This document shows positions 1 through 7,528 of a stretch of 64,000 bases of DNA, piece after piece; position 1 is the stretch's first letter; each line of letters begins with the position of its first letter. The stretch comes from Lachnospiraceae bacterium (GTDB lineage: Bacteria > Bacillota > Clostridia > Lachnospirales > Lachnospiraceae), in assembly GCA_017962105.1 (NCBI GenBank), contig JAGCVY010000086.1, positions 1-64,000 on the forward strand. Reading direction: 5' to 3'. Both the position numbers and the translations under genes were made by a program. The notes beneath the pieces are model-generated. The model was not told the DNA's origin. It saw nothing but the letters and a program-made list of their open reading frames with translations, and did no database searches.

Positions 1-1320
1 CGATTTTTTGGAATCGTATTCGAAAAATGTATTGTACCGGTGCGTCGTATCTCCCGTGATCGTCATGACGATCCTGGTGAGCCGCAGCTCGCCGTCGTAA
101 TCCATGTCGAGCCGGCAGTACGGGGACGAAACGCTGATATTCTCGTTGTAATGGTAGGTAAGCACCGTCTCGGGCGCATGCTCCTCGCCGAAGATCAGCA
201 CGCGGTTGTCGCCCTTGTAGATAAACTCGTACTCCTTCACGCGGGTGCCGGTCTGATCGGTTGCAATGCGGCAGCTGTCATACGGCGTAGCGCCCTCTTC
301 GCCCTCCAGAACAAACTCCTGCAGATACACCATCTGCCCCTCGGCGTCAAAACCGTAGGCGATAAAGTTCGGCCCGTCAAGGCTGGTGTTTACGTACAGT
401 TTCGTGCTGTCGATCCGGGCATACGTGATCTCACGGAATTTCCGGTCGTTCCGTCCGTCGGAAAATGTGAACCGCTTGCGGTATCCGGCGATCGCCGAGG
501 CGTCGCTCAAAGCGTTCTGCACCGTGTAGCGGTCAAGAACGTCCTTCGTATGCTCCGTCCAGTAATCCTCGCGGATCGCGTCGCACAGGGACACCCAGTC
601 GTCCGCCACCAGACGCTCCCTTCCGAGGGTGATGCAGGAACTCGGGATTTCCTCTGTGGTCGACTCTTTGCGAAGGTACCCGTACATGTTTTTGCGGTAT
701 TGCACCCGGTACCAGTTCTCATCGTTGAACACGCTGGTGTCCAGCTCCAGCGCCACAAACTCGCCGACCTGAAGGTCATCGAGAGCCTCCGAAGACGTGC
801 TGGGCTCCAGAAAGATCGAATCGGCCTTGGTGATGTAGACAAGACCCGGCAGCCGGTAGGTGTTCTGCACGGTTCCCGTGGGCGTCGGTTCTCCGGTCGG
901 AGTCGGTTCGCCGGTCAGCTCCGGCGTCGCCTCCGGTGTTACCTCCCCGGTGGGTGTCGGTTCCCCGGTAATCTCCGGCGTAACCTCGGGTGTTACCTCG
1001 CCGGTCAGCTCCGGCGAAATCTCCGGCGTCACCGTAGGCGTCGGCTCTTCCGTGGGTTCGGGGCTCGGCGTCGGCTCGGGACTCGGGGTCGGCGTCGGTG
1101 TTTCCGTCAGCGCAGGTTCCTCTGTGGGTGTCGCCGTCGGCGAAGGTTCCTCGGTGGGCGTCGGCTCCGCAGTCGGCTCCAGCGTCGGAGTCGGGGTGAC
1201 CGCATGGGTCGGCGTCGGCGAGACTTCCTTCTCACCGCCGAACGGTTTCTCGCAGCCGGTCACGGCCAAAAGCATTGCCGCAACAAGACCGATCGCGAGC
1301 ATTTTACGAAATCTCATCAT
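1..1320 (-). CDS. TP-rich lipoprotein with SH3-like domain (3' end off window)
   Basis: The protein starts at ATGATG (1320) behind a GAGGAG site and runs off the left edge, so its C-terminus is missing. It has a lipoprotein signal (MMRFRKMLAIGL... ending LAVTGC), then about 110 residues of Thr/Pro/Glu spacer (TPTPTLEPT type). A region like a bacterial SH3 domain follows (GLVYITKADSIFLEP ... WYRVQYRKNMYGYLRKE), then a beta-rich part I do not recognise. It is presumably anchored to the outer face of the membrane. Its start overlaps the stop of the upstream reverse transcriptase by 17 bp, so the two are almost certainly cotranscribed and translationally coupled. A lipoprotein is an unusual partner for a reverse transcriptase. 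No function is assigned. Confidence 0.8.
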   Translation of the reverse strand, partial: MMRFRKMLAIGLVAAMLLAVTGCEKPFGGEKEVSPTPTHAVTPTPTLEPTAEPTPTEEPSPTATPTEEPALTETPTPTPSPEPTPSPEPTEEPTPTVTPEISPELTGEVTPEVTPEITGEPTPTGEVTPEATPELTGEPTPTGEPTPTGTVQNTYRLPGLVYITKADSIFLEPSTSSEALDDLQVGEFVALELDTSVFNDENWYRVQYRKNMYGYLRKESTTEEIPSSCITLGRERLVADDWVSLCDAIREDYWTEHTKDVLDRYTVQNALSDASAIAGYRKRFTFSDGRNDRKFREITYARIDSTKLYVNTSLDGPNFIAYGFDAEGQMVYLQEFVLEGEEGATPYDSCRIATDQTGTRVKEYEFIYKGDNRVLIFGEEHAPETVLTYHYNENISVSSPYCRLDMDYDGELRLTRIVMTITGDTTHRYNTFFEYDSKKS

Positions 1321-2530
1321 TCTGTCTCCTCCTCTGCCCGAGATAATACTCGTGCACCAGACTTCGAAAGCCGTACGACTTGATGGTGTCGTAGCGGAGA
1401 TTGTAGTTTGCTTTCGTGTGCTTTCCGGTCCGGATGTACCGGATGCACTCGACCATGTACCGGTCAAGCTCCCCCAGCGTCTTCGAAGTAGTGATGATCG
1501 GGAAGAACCAACGCGCCCAGGTGAGCTCGTTGTCATTCCGATTCTCATAGAACTTAATGTTGAACACCTTGATAAAGCTGCGCATCGCCTCCTCGGCGGT
1601 AAGCGGTTTCCTCCCGCGCTGCATCAACCGCCGGAACCTCCGCGCCTTGCGCCTCATTTTCCCCTTCAACTTCTCGGCAGACGCCTCGGACACGTCGAAG
1701 ACGCCCTGATGGTAGGTCACGCCTAAGAATGTCCACGGCTCCCCGGGAAGGCTCTCAAACTCCTTCTTCGGGTTGATGGCAAGTCCGGACTCCGCCAGTG
1801 AATCGAGGATGTACGCCTTGTGCCGAGCCGCCTCCTCCGCGGTGTCGGCGAAGACGATGATGTCGTCCGCATACCGCGCGTACATCACGCCCGCCCGGTG
1901 CATATGCCAATCCATTTCGCTTAGGAAAAGGTTGGCGAGGAAAGCCGAGACCGGCACGCCGGCCATGATCCCCTTCCGCTCCGCGATGAGCTCGTCCCCC
2001 TGATACACCAACGGGTTCTCCAGGATCCCGGTGATCAGGCTGCACAGAAGAGGCTCCTCCGCCAGGGCGTTCCGCACCATCGGAACGATCCGCGCGGGAT
2101 CGATGGAGTTGAAATAATCGTGGATGTCCACCTTGTACACATACCGTTTCGACAGGTTCGGACGGTACCGCAGATAGGCCATCGCCCGCCGCACTCCGCT
2201 GTCCACCCGGAAGGAGAACAGATTCGGCGCAAACAGGCTGTCGTACTCGTGCAGATGGTACGCGATCATCTTCAGAAGAAGGCTCTCGCCGCCGGAGTAC
2301 GTGTAGACGATGCGCTTCCGCTCCGTCCCCATCTTGTTGACGACCTTGCGGGACGCACACGGAAAATACCCCTCCTCCAAAAAGCGCCGGAGCGGCGGAA
2401 GGTACTCCCGGTTGTCGATCTGACGGCGCAGCGCACGAAGCTCCGGAACCGTGATAAACTCACGGCCGGCGCAGTATTCGTAATATTTCTCCCACACTTC
2501 CGGGTCTGTAAGCCCAGACAAAAACTCCAT
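1304..2530 (-). CDS. stand-alone reverse transcriptase (unclassified group)
   Basis: This is a 408-residue RNA-directed DNA polymerase. RT motifs in order are NLFSFR (about 103-108), KVDIHDYFNSID (133-144, first catalytic Asp), GVPVSAFLAN (191-200) and ARYADDIIVF (YADD 220-223). An alpha-helical, Lys/Arg-rich C-terminal thumb follows. The start chosen is the ATG at 2530, preceded by AGGAG at 8 nt; the open frame extends to 2725 but that extension looks non-coding. There is no maturase or HNH domain as in group II introns. The usual intron QGxxxSP and DGR GxxxSQ motifs are replaced by GVPVSAF, and the retron NAxxH and VTG motifs were not found. It therefore fits the heterogeneous 'unknown group' RTs, some of which act in phage defence; that role is inference. 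It is coupled to the downstream lipoprotein gene. Confidence 0.88.
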   Translation of the reverse strand: MEFLSGLTDPEVWEKYYEYCAGREFITVPELRALRRQIDNREYLPPLRRFLEEGYFPCASRKVVNKMGTERKRIVYTYSGGESLLLKMIAYHLHEYDSLFAPNLFSFRVDSGVRRAMAYLRYRPNLSKRYVYKVDIHDYFNSIDPARIVPMVRNALAEEPLLCSLITGILENPLVYQGDELIAERKGIMAGVPVSAFLANLFLSEMDWHMHRAGVMYARYADDIIVFADTAEEAARHKAYILDSLAESGLAINPKKEFESLPGEPWTFLGVTYHQGVFDVSEASAEKLKGKMRRKARRFRRLMQRGRKPLTAEEAMRSFIKVFNIKFYENRNDNELTWARWFFPIITTSKTLGELDRYMVECIRYIRTGKHTKANYNLRYDTIKSYGFRSLVHEYYLGQRRRQNDEIS

Positions 2531-2816
2531 ACAGCGTCTCCTGTAAAGCGAAATGTGAGAAGCCCGGCCGCCGATGCATAAGACAGCCGGCGGGTAACAG
2601 ACGTCCCACATTAATGTCACGACTATTGTTTCGCCCACCGGGAGGCGCTGCCTTCCGGTGAGCCAAATGTAATGAGAAGAAATCCTTAAAGTTCGGAAAA
2701 TTTCCGAACTTACCGAACGATACATGGCCGACTACCTGCACAGTACCACAAGGACCATGCTGCGCCCGCTGCAGGTGCATATTGTATGCGTTCTTCTCGC
2801 ATTACCAAAGGATGTG
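2531..2816 (-). ncRNA. structured leader / candidate RT-associated RNA
   Basis: This 286-bp gap upstream of the RT gene contains three inverted repeats. The first is an almost perfect 23-bp palindrome at 2689-2711 (arms AAGTTCGGAAA and TTTCCGAACTT around one A). The second is a hairpin at 2636-2660 (CACCGG/CCGGTG with inner GGC/GCC). The third is a stem at 2564-2568/2586-2590 (CCGGC/GCCGG). Density of pairing and position directly before the RT suggest a structured 5' UTR or template RNA; the palindrome could instead be an operator. No open frame with coding character is seen. Confidence 0.35.
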
Positions 2817-3389
2817 TCAGAACTGCAGGTTCTCTTTGATCCGGTTCACAACATACTCGGGACGATCCGGATATTCGATAAAGAAATTGATGTGCTTAAG
2901 CTGTGCTTTCCACACGCACATGGTGTGCAGACCCTTCTTGTAGGATCTCGTAGACTGCAGCGAAATGACAAGGGCGATCTGTCCGTTCTTGCGCATCACG
3001 AAGGTGTACGGCGGATAGTAATATGTCAGGCCGGGCACCAGCGATGCAAACGGGACATTCTCCTCAAGGGTATACTCCGGAAAATTCTGCTGAATGATCG
3101 GGCGGAAATAGTCGATATCATGATGATACTCGGTATCCCAGTCCTCCTCGGCGGGAGCTGCCTGCTGTGCTGCCTGCTGTGCCATCTGCTGAGCAAAGAA
3201 TCCGCCTGCCGTCTGTTCCGCTGCCGGAGCGGCTGCAGGTGCTGCCGCAGGGGCTGCTGCAGGAGCTGCCGGTGTTGCTGCCGGCTTTTTGTTGGGATCA
3301 AATGCATTCTCAACAGCCTGCTCAACCTTCTTCTCTACCTCTTGCTCTACCTTGCGTCTGAGGATACGCTTCAAAAAACCTTCTAACAT
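2817..3389 (-). CDS. small protein with Ala/Pro-rich linker, unknown function
   Basis: A 190-residue protein that I do not recognise. Residues 1-30 form a charged amphipathic helix (MLEGFLKRILRRKVEQEVEKK start). Residues about 36-90 are low-complexity Ala/Pro/Gln (PAAAPAAAPAA, QQMAQQAAQQAA). The C-terminal 100 residues look like a compact alpha/beta domain with many aromatics (DYFRPIIQQNFPEYTLEENV, LTYYYPPYTFVMRKNGQIALVISLQS). No signal peptide or membrane segment is seen, so it is probably cytoplasmic. ATG at 3389 follows GGAGGGG. A good sigmaA promoter lies upstream (3466-3494), so it is likely the first gene of a unit that may read on into the RT. Confidence 0.75.
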   Translation of the reverse strand: MLEGFLKRILRRKVEQEVEKKVEQAVENAFDPNKKPAATPAAPAAAPAAAPAAAPAAEQTAGGFFAQQMAQQAAQQAAPAEEDWDTEYHHDIDYFRPIIQQNFPEYTLEENVPFASLVPGLTYYYPPYTFVMRKNGQIALVISLQSTRSYKKGLHTMCVWKAQLKHINFFIEYPDRPEYVVNRIKENLQF

Positions 3390-3465
3390 TGCAAACCCCT
3401 CCGTACCATGTAGTATGACCGGGTGCGCTCAGGATTCCGGAGCGTGCATCCGATCACCTACCGTC

Positions 3466-3494
3466 ATTATATAATTTTACGGCTGCAAATGCAA
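3466..3494 (-). promoter_or_regulatory. sigmaA-type promoter for the 2817-3389 gene
   Basis: Reading the minus strand, a -35 TTGCAT (3494-3489) is separated by exactly 17 bp from a perfect -10 TATAAT (3471-3466). It lies 77 bp upstream of the start codon at 3389. Confidence 0.7.
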
Positions 3495-3529
3495 TGAAAA
3501 ACTGTATCATCGTCACACAGCGGCGACGG

Positions 3530-3733
3530 TCACAGCACCTCGTATCCCTGTGCGGTGACAGCCTCCCGCATCGCGGATTCCGGAACATTTTCCGATGCTG
3601 TCACAACGGCGGTTCCCGCCTCATGGCTGACCACGGCGGACTCCACTCCGGGGATCTCCTCAAGACACTTTTTCACCCGCGCCTCGCAGTGCGCGCACAT
3701 CATACCCTCTACCTTCAGCGTGATCTCTTTCAT
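3530..3733 (-). CDS. possible internally initiated CopZ-like copper chaperone
   Basis: This is the last 67 codons of copA, in frame, beginning at ATG 3733. An AAGGAGGA Shine-Dalgarno sequence occupies 3748-3741, 7 nt before the ATG, which is ideal spacing. The product would be a complete HMA domain (MKEITLKVEG, then CAHC) the size of a free CopZ. Either copZ was fused to copA and kept its ribosome site, or both products are made. E. coli also makes a free CopZ-like protein from copA, by frameshifting; an internal start here is my inference. Confidence 0.45.
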   Translation of the reverse strand: MKEITLKVEGMMCAHCEARVKKCLEEIPGVESAVVSHEAGTAVVTASENVPESAMREAVTAQGYEVL

Positions 3734-6112
3734 CGCAGTCTCCTCCTTATCCATGTTCCCCGGCTCTTCCACTGCCGGTGTTTTCAACTCTTCTGCCTTC
3801 CGTCCCGCCGTCTCCGTCTCCGGATATTTCCAGCGGTTTAAGCGCAGCGCGTTCATCACGACGCAGAAGCTCGACAGGCTCATGGCCGCCGCTCCGAACA
3901 TCGGGTTCATCTCCCAGCCGAACAGCTTGACGTAAGCTCCCGCCGCAAGCGGAATCCCAAGCACGTTATAGAAAAATGCCCACCATAGGTTCTGGCGGAT
4001 GATCTTAAGCGTCTGCCGTCCCAAGTCGAGAGCCGCGCTGACATCGGTGAGCCTCCGGTTCATCACCACGACGTCCGCCGCATCCACGGCCACCTCGGTC
4101 CCGGTGCCGATGGCGATCCCCACATCCGCTGCCGTCAGTGCCGGCGCATCGTTGATCCCGTCGCCGACCATGGCAACCATTCTGCGCCCGGTGCCTTCCC
4201 CCTGAAGCTCCCGCACAACCTGCTGTTTCTCGTCCGGCATGACCTCCGCACGGATCTCGGTGATCCCGGCAGACGAAGCGATCGCCTTGGCCGTGGCGAG
4301 CCGGTCCCCGGTGACACAGACCGCGCCGATTCCCATCCGTGAGAGAAGGGCGACTGCCGAGGCGCTGTCCTCCCGAAGGGTGTCCGCAACCACCATCATG
4401 CCGAGGTATCGTCCGTCATAGGCGAAAAATGCGGGCGTTCCGCCCTCACGTGCCGCCGTCTCTGCCGCCTCTGCCGCTGCCGCAGGAAGCATGCTTCCCA
4501 GTAGTTCCGCCTTCCCGGCCAGAAGCTCTTTATCGCGGTACGTTCCCTTCACTCCGATGCCGAAAAGTGCCTGAAACGCCGTAAACTCGGAGACTTCGCA
4601 GGTGCCGCCGCACTCCCCGGAAGCACCCCTGTCCAAGCAATACGAAGTAATTGCTTTTCCGATCGGATGCTCGCTCCGGGATTCCGCAAGGAGCGCATAC
4701 CGTAACAGTTCGGGCTCTCCGACGCCCTCCGCCGGAACGACCTTCGTCACCTTCGGCTCCCCTTCGGTGATGGTCCCGGTCTTGTCCAGGGCGACGATCT
4801 CCGCCCGGCCGCACTGCTCCAAAGCAGCGGCGGTCTTATATAAGATCCCGTGCTTCGCGCCGACGCCGCTTCCGACCATAATGGCCACCGGAGTTGCGAG
4901 CCCTAAAGCGCACGGGCAGCTGATCACCAGCACGGAAACCGCTCTGGCAAGCGCATATCCGAAGGTCTGTCCCACCAGAAGCCAGATGACTGCCGTGAGG
5001 ATCGCCACAGCGATCACGATCGGCACAAACACGCCGGCGACGCGGTCCGCCGTCTTGGCGATGGGAGCCTTCGTGGCCGTCGCATCGCTGACCATGCGGA
5101 TGATCTTCGAAAGGGTGTTGTCCTCCCCCACGGCCGTCGCGCGGCAGGTGAGGTACCCGGAGCGGTTCAATGTTGCCGTAGCAACGGCGTCGCCGGGTTT
5201 CCGGTCCACGGGGATGCTCTCCCCCGTGAGCGCCGACTCGTCGATCGCGCCCTCTCCGTCGAGGATGACTCCGTCTGCGGGGATGGCATCGCCGGGCATC
5301 ACCACGAAGATGTCGCCGACCCGGATCTCCTCCGCCGGGACGATCACGATCTCCCCGTCCTTCTTAACCCGCGCCGTCTTCGGCGCAAGATCGTGCAGGC
5401 TCCGAAGAGCGTCGGTGGTCCTTCCCTTGGAGTAGGCCTCCAGCGTCTTCCCAACAGTGATCAAAGCGAGGATCATGGCTGCGGAATCAAAGTAGAGGTC
5501 CCCGAGGATCGCGTGTGCGTCGCCGCTCTCCGAGAGAATCCGGATCGTTCCCGCCACGCTGTAGGCAAAGGAGGCAAAGGACCCGAGAGCCACCAGCGTA
5601 TCCATGTTCGGGGCTCCGTGCAGTACGCCGCGGACGCCGTTTCGGAAGAACCGGAAGTTGATCCCAATGACCACAAGCGCAAGCATCATCTGGCACACCG
5701 CATTGACGGCAGGCTTCGTCAGGATCTTCGGAAGCGGGGCCGAGAACATGTGGTACCCCATGGAGATATACATGAGCACAAGGACAAATCCGACGGACCA
5801 GATCAGACATCGTCGGAGCGTGCGAAACTCCCTCGCCGCGCCGGTCGCCTCCGATGCGGATTGTTTTGCCCCGGATGGAGCTCCGGCCGCACCGCTGCCC
5901 GCAGTGCCGTCCCGTTTCGGGATCACCAGCCCGTATCCCGCCGCGGTGACCGCCCGCGCAATGGCGTCCTCCTCCGCGTCTCCCTCCACGGCCAGCGTGG
6001 CCGTCAGAAGATTGACTGCACAGGAGTCGACTCCGGGCACCCCGGAAACCGCCTTCTCCACCCGCGCGCTGCACGCAGCGCAGCTCATTCCCGTAACTGT
6101 AAAGGTACGCAT
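3530..6112 (-). CDS. copA: Cu(+)-exporting P1B-type ATPase with N- and C-terminal HMA domains
   Basis: An 860-residue copper efflux pump that uses ATP to move Cu(I) out across the membrane. It has an N-terminal HMA domain (GMSCAAC, Cys11/Cys14), transmembrane helices, actuator TGES (296-299), the transport motif CPC (399-401), phosphorylation motif DKTGT (443-447), the HP motif SEHPIGKA and the hinge GDGINDAP. After the last helix a second HMA domain (GMMCAHC, Cys806/Cys809) closes the protein; extra HMA domains are usually N-terminal or a separate CopZ. Inside the frame, an AAGGAGGA site lies 7 nt before ATG 3733 (MKEITLKVEGMMC), so a free 67-residue CopZ-like chaperone could also be made. 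No dedicated copper regulator gene is visible next to it. Confidence 0.96.
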   Translation of the reverse strand: MRTFTVTGMSCAACSARVEKAVSGVPGVDSCAVNLLTATLAVEGDAEEDAIARAVTAAGYGLVIPKRDGTAGSGAAGAPSGAKQSASEATGAAREFRTLRRCLIWSVGFVLVLMYISMGYHMFSAPLPKILTKPAVNAVCQMMLALVVIGINFRFFRNGVRGVLHGAPNMDTLVALGSFASFAYSVAGTIRILSESGDAHAILGDLYFDSAAMILALITVGKTLEAYSKGRTTDALRSLHDLAPKTARVKKDGEIVIVPAEEIRVGDIFVVMPGDAIPADGVILDGEGAIDESALTGESIPVDRKPGDAVATATLNRSGYLTCRATAVGEDNTLSKIIRMVSDATATKAPIAKTADRVAGVFVPIVIAVAILTAVIWLLVGQTFGYALARAVSVLVISCPCALGLATPVAIMVGSGVGAKHGILYKTAAALEQCGRAEIVALDKTGTITEGEPKVTKVVPAEGVGEPELLRYALLAESRSEHPIGKAITSYCLDRGASGECGGTCEVSEFTAFQALFGIGVKGTYRDKELLAGKAELLGSMLPAAAAEAAETAAREGGTPAFFAYDGRYLGMMVVADTLREDSASAVALLSRMGIGAVCVTGDRLATAKAIASSAGITEIRAEVMPDEKQQVVRELQGEGTGRRMVAMVGDGINDAPALTAADVGIAIGTGTEVAVDAADVVVMNRRLTDVSAALDLGRQTLKIIRQNLWWAFFYNVLGIPLAAGAYVKLFGWEMNPMFGAAAMSLSSFCVVMNALRLNRWKYPETETAGRKAEELKTPAVEEPGNMDKEETAMKEITLKVEGMMCAHCEARVKKCLEEIPGVESAVVSHEAGTAVVTASENVPESAMREAVTAQGYEVL

Positions 6113-6219
6113 GTATCCTTCCTTTCCGCCTCCGAGACTACTCTCCGCGTTCCCGCGGAATCCCGCCTGTCTCCCCGGCTTGGGAACTGTTGTTACGCCT
6201 GTTCCCCCGGCAAATTATG

Positions 6220-7203
6220 TCATTTGTCTTCGCGGCCGAAATAGTGCATCTCCAAGAGCTCATAGGCCACCGAGTACCCGAGTTTCCGGTACAGCCGGAT
6301 CGCGGGCAGGTTGTCGCCGTACACCGTCAGTCTGGCGCATACGGCTCCTTCGTCGTACAGCTTGCCCAGCACAAACCGCATCAGCCGGGTGGTGATCCCG
6401 CGACGCTGGTATGCCGGGTCGCAGAATATATTTTCCGTCGCATAGGTGTGATCGGCCAGGGGCCACACGGACACCGCCGCCACCAGCCGGTCGTCGGCGA
6501 TTGCCACCCAAACGCGGCAGTCCGGATTCCCCAGACGGAACCGCATCTCGTTCTCGCTGTCCGGCTGGCCGAAGCTCTTCGCATTGACCTCGAAGTAGGT
6601 GTCCCACTCCGATTCGGCGGCGTAAAATACCCGCAGCTCCGGCTCGTCGGTACCGCGCTCCATGGCCGCCTCCCGGGCTTCATCCCCGTACAGCGGCTCG
6701 GGCTCGTAGGCCGGCCCGCGGTTGTCCTCCATCACCGGCTCCTCCTCGTCGAGCCACTCGTCGGTCTCGTCGATCCCGCGCTTCATCACGGTCATCACGT
6801 TTCCGACGGAAAATCCCTCGTCGTACAGAAGCTCCGTGTAGGCCGTGTCCTCGGCGCGCACCCACACGCGAAGCACCGGCTTTCTCCCGCCCTTCCGGCG
6901 CAGCCGGTCAAAGCGGTACTGAAGCTCCTCCAAACGCGTGATGGACGCCTCCGCCTCCTCCTCGATCCCGGGGATGACGCGGTACTCCGCACGCAGATAC
7001 TGATACTCTTCCTCCTCGGCAGATACACGGTAGGGGTTGGTCTCCATGATCAACCCCGCGCCGACAAAGCGGCCGTCGGAAAGGGCCACGCAAACCGTGT
7101 CTTTAAGGACATCCGCGTGTCTGACAATCTCCGCCGCCATCTCCGCATCCAACGCCTCGATGTCGCTCTGATACCGTTCCCGGTAATTGACGATACTGAT
7201 CAT
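6220..7203 (-). CDS. GNAT-family N-acetyltransferase, two-domain
   Basis: A 327-residue cytoplasmic protein. The C-terminal half is a clear GNAT acetyl-CoA-binding fold: motif A is ENIFCDPAYQRRGITTRLM (Q/RxxGxxxxL), followed by VYGDNLPAIRLYRKLGYS, typical of the motif B region. The N-terminal half (ISIVNYRERYQSDIEALDAEM ... DTVCVALSDGRFVGAGLIME) resembles a second, degenerate GNAT domain lacking a clear CoA loop. An acidic hinge (DEWLDEEEPVMEDN) separates them. The acceptor substrate cannot be told from sequence. It stands alone between copA and the rarA cluster, all on the same strand. Confidence 0.85.
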   Translation of the reverse strand: MISIVNYRERYQSDIEALDAEMAAEIVRHADVLKDTVCVALSDGRFVGAGLIMETNPYRVSAEEEEYQYLRAEYRVIPGIEEEAEASITRLEELQYRFDRLRRKGGRKPVLRVWVRAEDTAYTELLYDEGFSVGNVMTVMKRGIDETDEWLDEEEPVMEDNRGPAYEPEPLYGDEAREAAMERGTDEPELRVFYAAESEWDTYFEVNAKSFGQPDSENEMRFRLGNPDCRVWVAIADDRLVAAVSVWPLADHTYATENIFCDPAYQRRGITTRLMRFVLGKLYDEGAVCARLTVYGDNLPAIRLYRKLGYSVAYELLEMHYFGREDK

Positions 7204-7254
7204 GGTTTCCTCCTCTCGTGTTCCTGTCCGAAAAATGTTATGAATTTCCTAATC

Positions 7255-7524
7255 CTACTCTGTTTCGCTGCCCCCGTGGGTCACGCTGGAGTACGCCGTT
7301 TTCCCGGTCACCCCCGGCAGCTTTCCGATCTTGCCGGAAAGGGCGGAGATGGCGTCCTGGGGCGCATCCACCGCAATGCAGATGATGTTGATCCCGCAGG
7401 CGCGGTAGGGCAGGCCCATGCGGCCGATAATGTACTCCCCGTACTCGTGCAGGATCGCGTTCAGCCGTTCCACGGACTCCGTCTGCTCCACAATGATACT
7501 GATAACCGCAACGCGTGTCTCCAT
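7255..7524 (-). CDS. TM1266-family putative iron-only hydrogenase system regulator
   Basis: An 89-residue ACT-like protein starting METRVAVISIIVEQTESVERLNAILHEYG; the GRMGLPYRACGI and DAPQDAISALSGKIGKLPGV segments are characteristic of the TM1266 family. Family members often sit near [FeFe]-hydrogenase maturation genes and are annotated as putative regulators; no hydrogenase gene is in this window. I chose ATG 7524 rather than the longer frame to 7614, because GGAGGAG overlapping the rarA stop is placed correctly and the start follows that stop by only 4 nt. It is therefore cotranscribed with rarA. Confidence 0.85.
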   Translation of the reverse strand: METRVAVISIIVEQTESVERLNAILHEYGEYIIGRMGLPYRACGINIICIAVDAPQDAISALSGKIGKLPGVTGKTAYSSVTHGGSETE

Positions 7525-7528
7525 CGCT

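Noticed and set aside
1304..2816. Retron, group II intron or diversity-generating retroelement
   Set aside because: No retron NAxxH/VTG motifs or msr-msd layout, no maturase/HNH or intron domain V, and no SQ motif or template/variable repeat pair that I can see.
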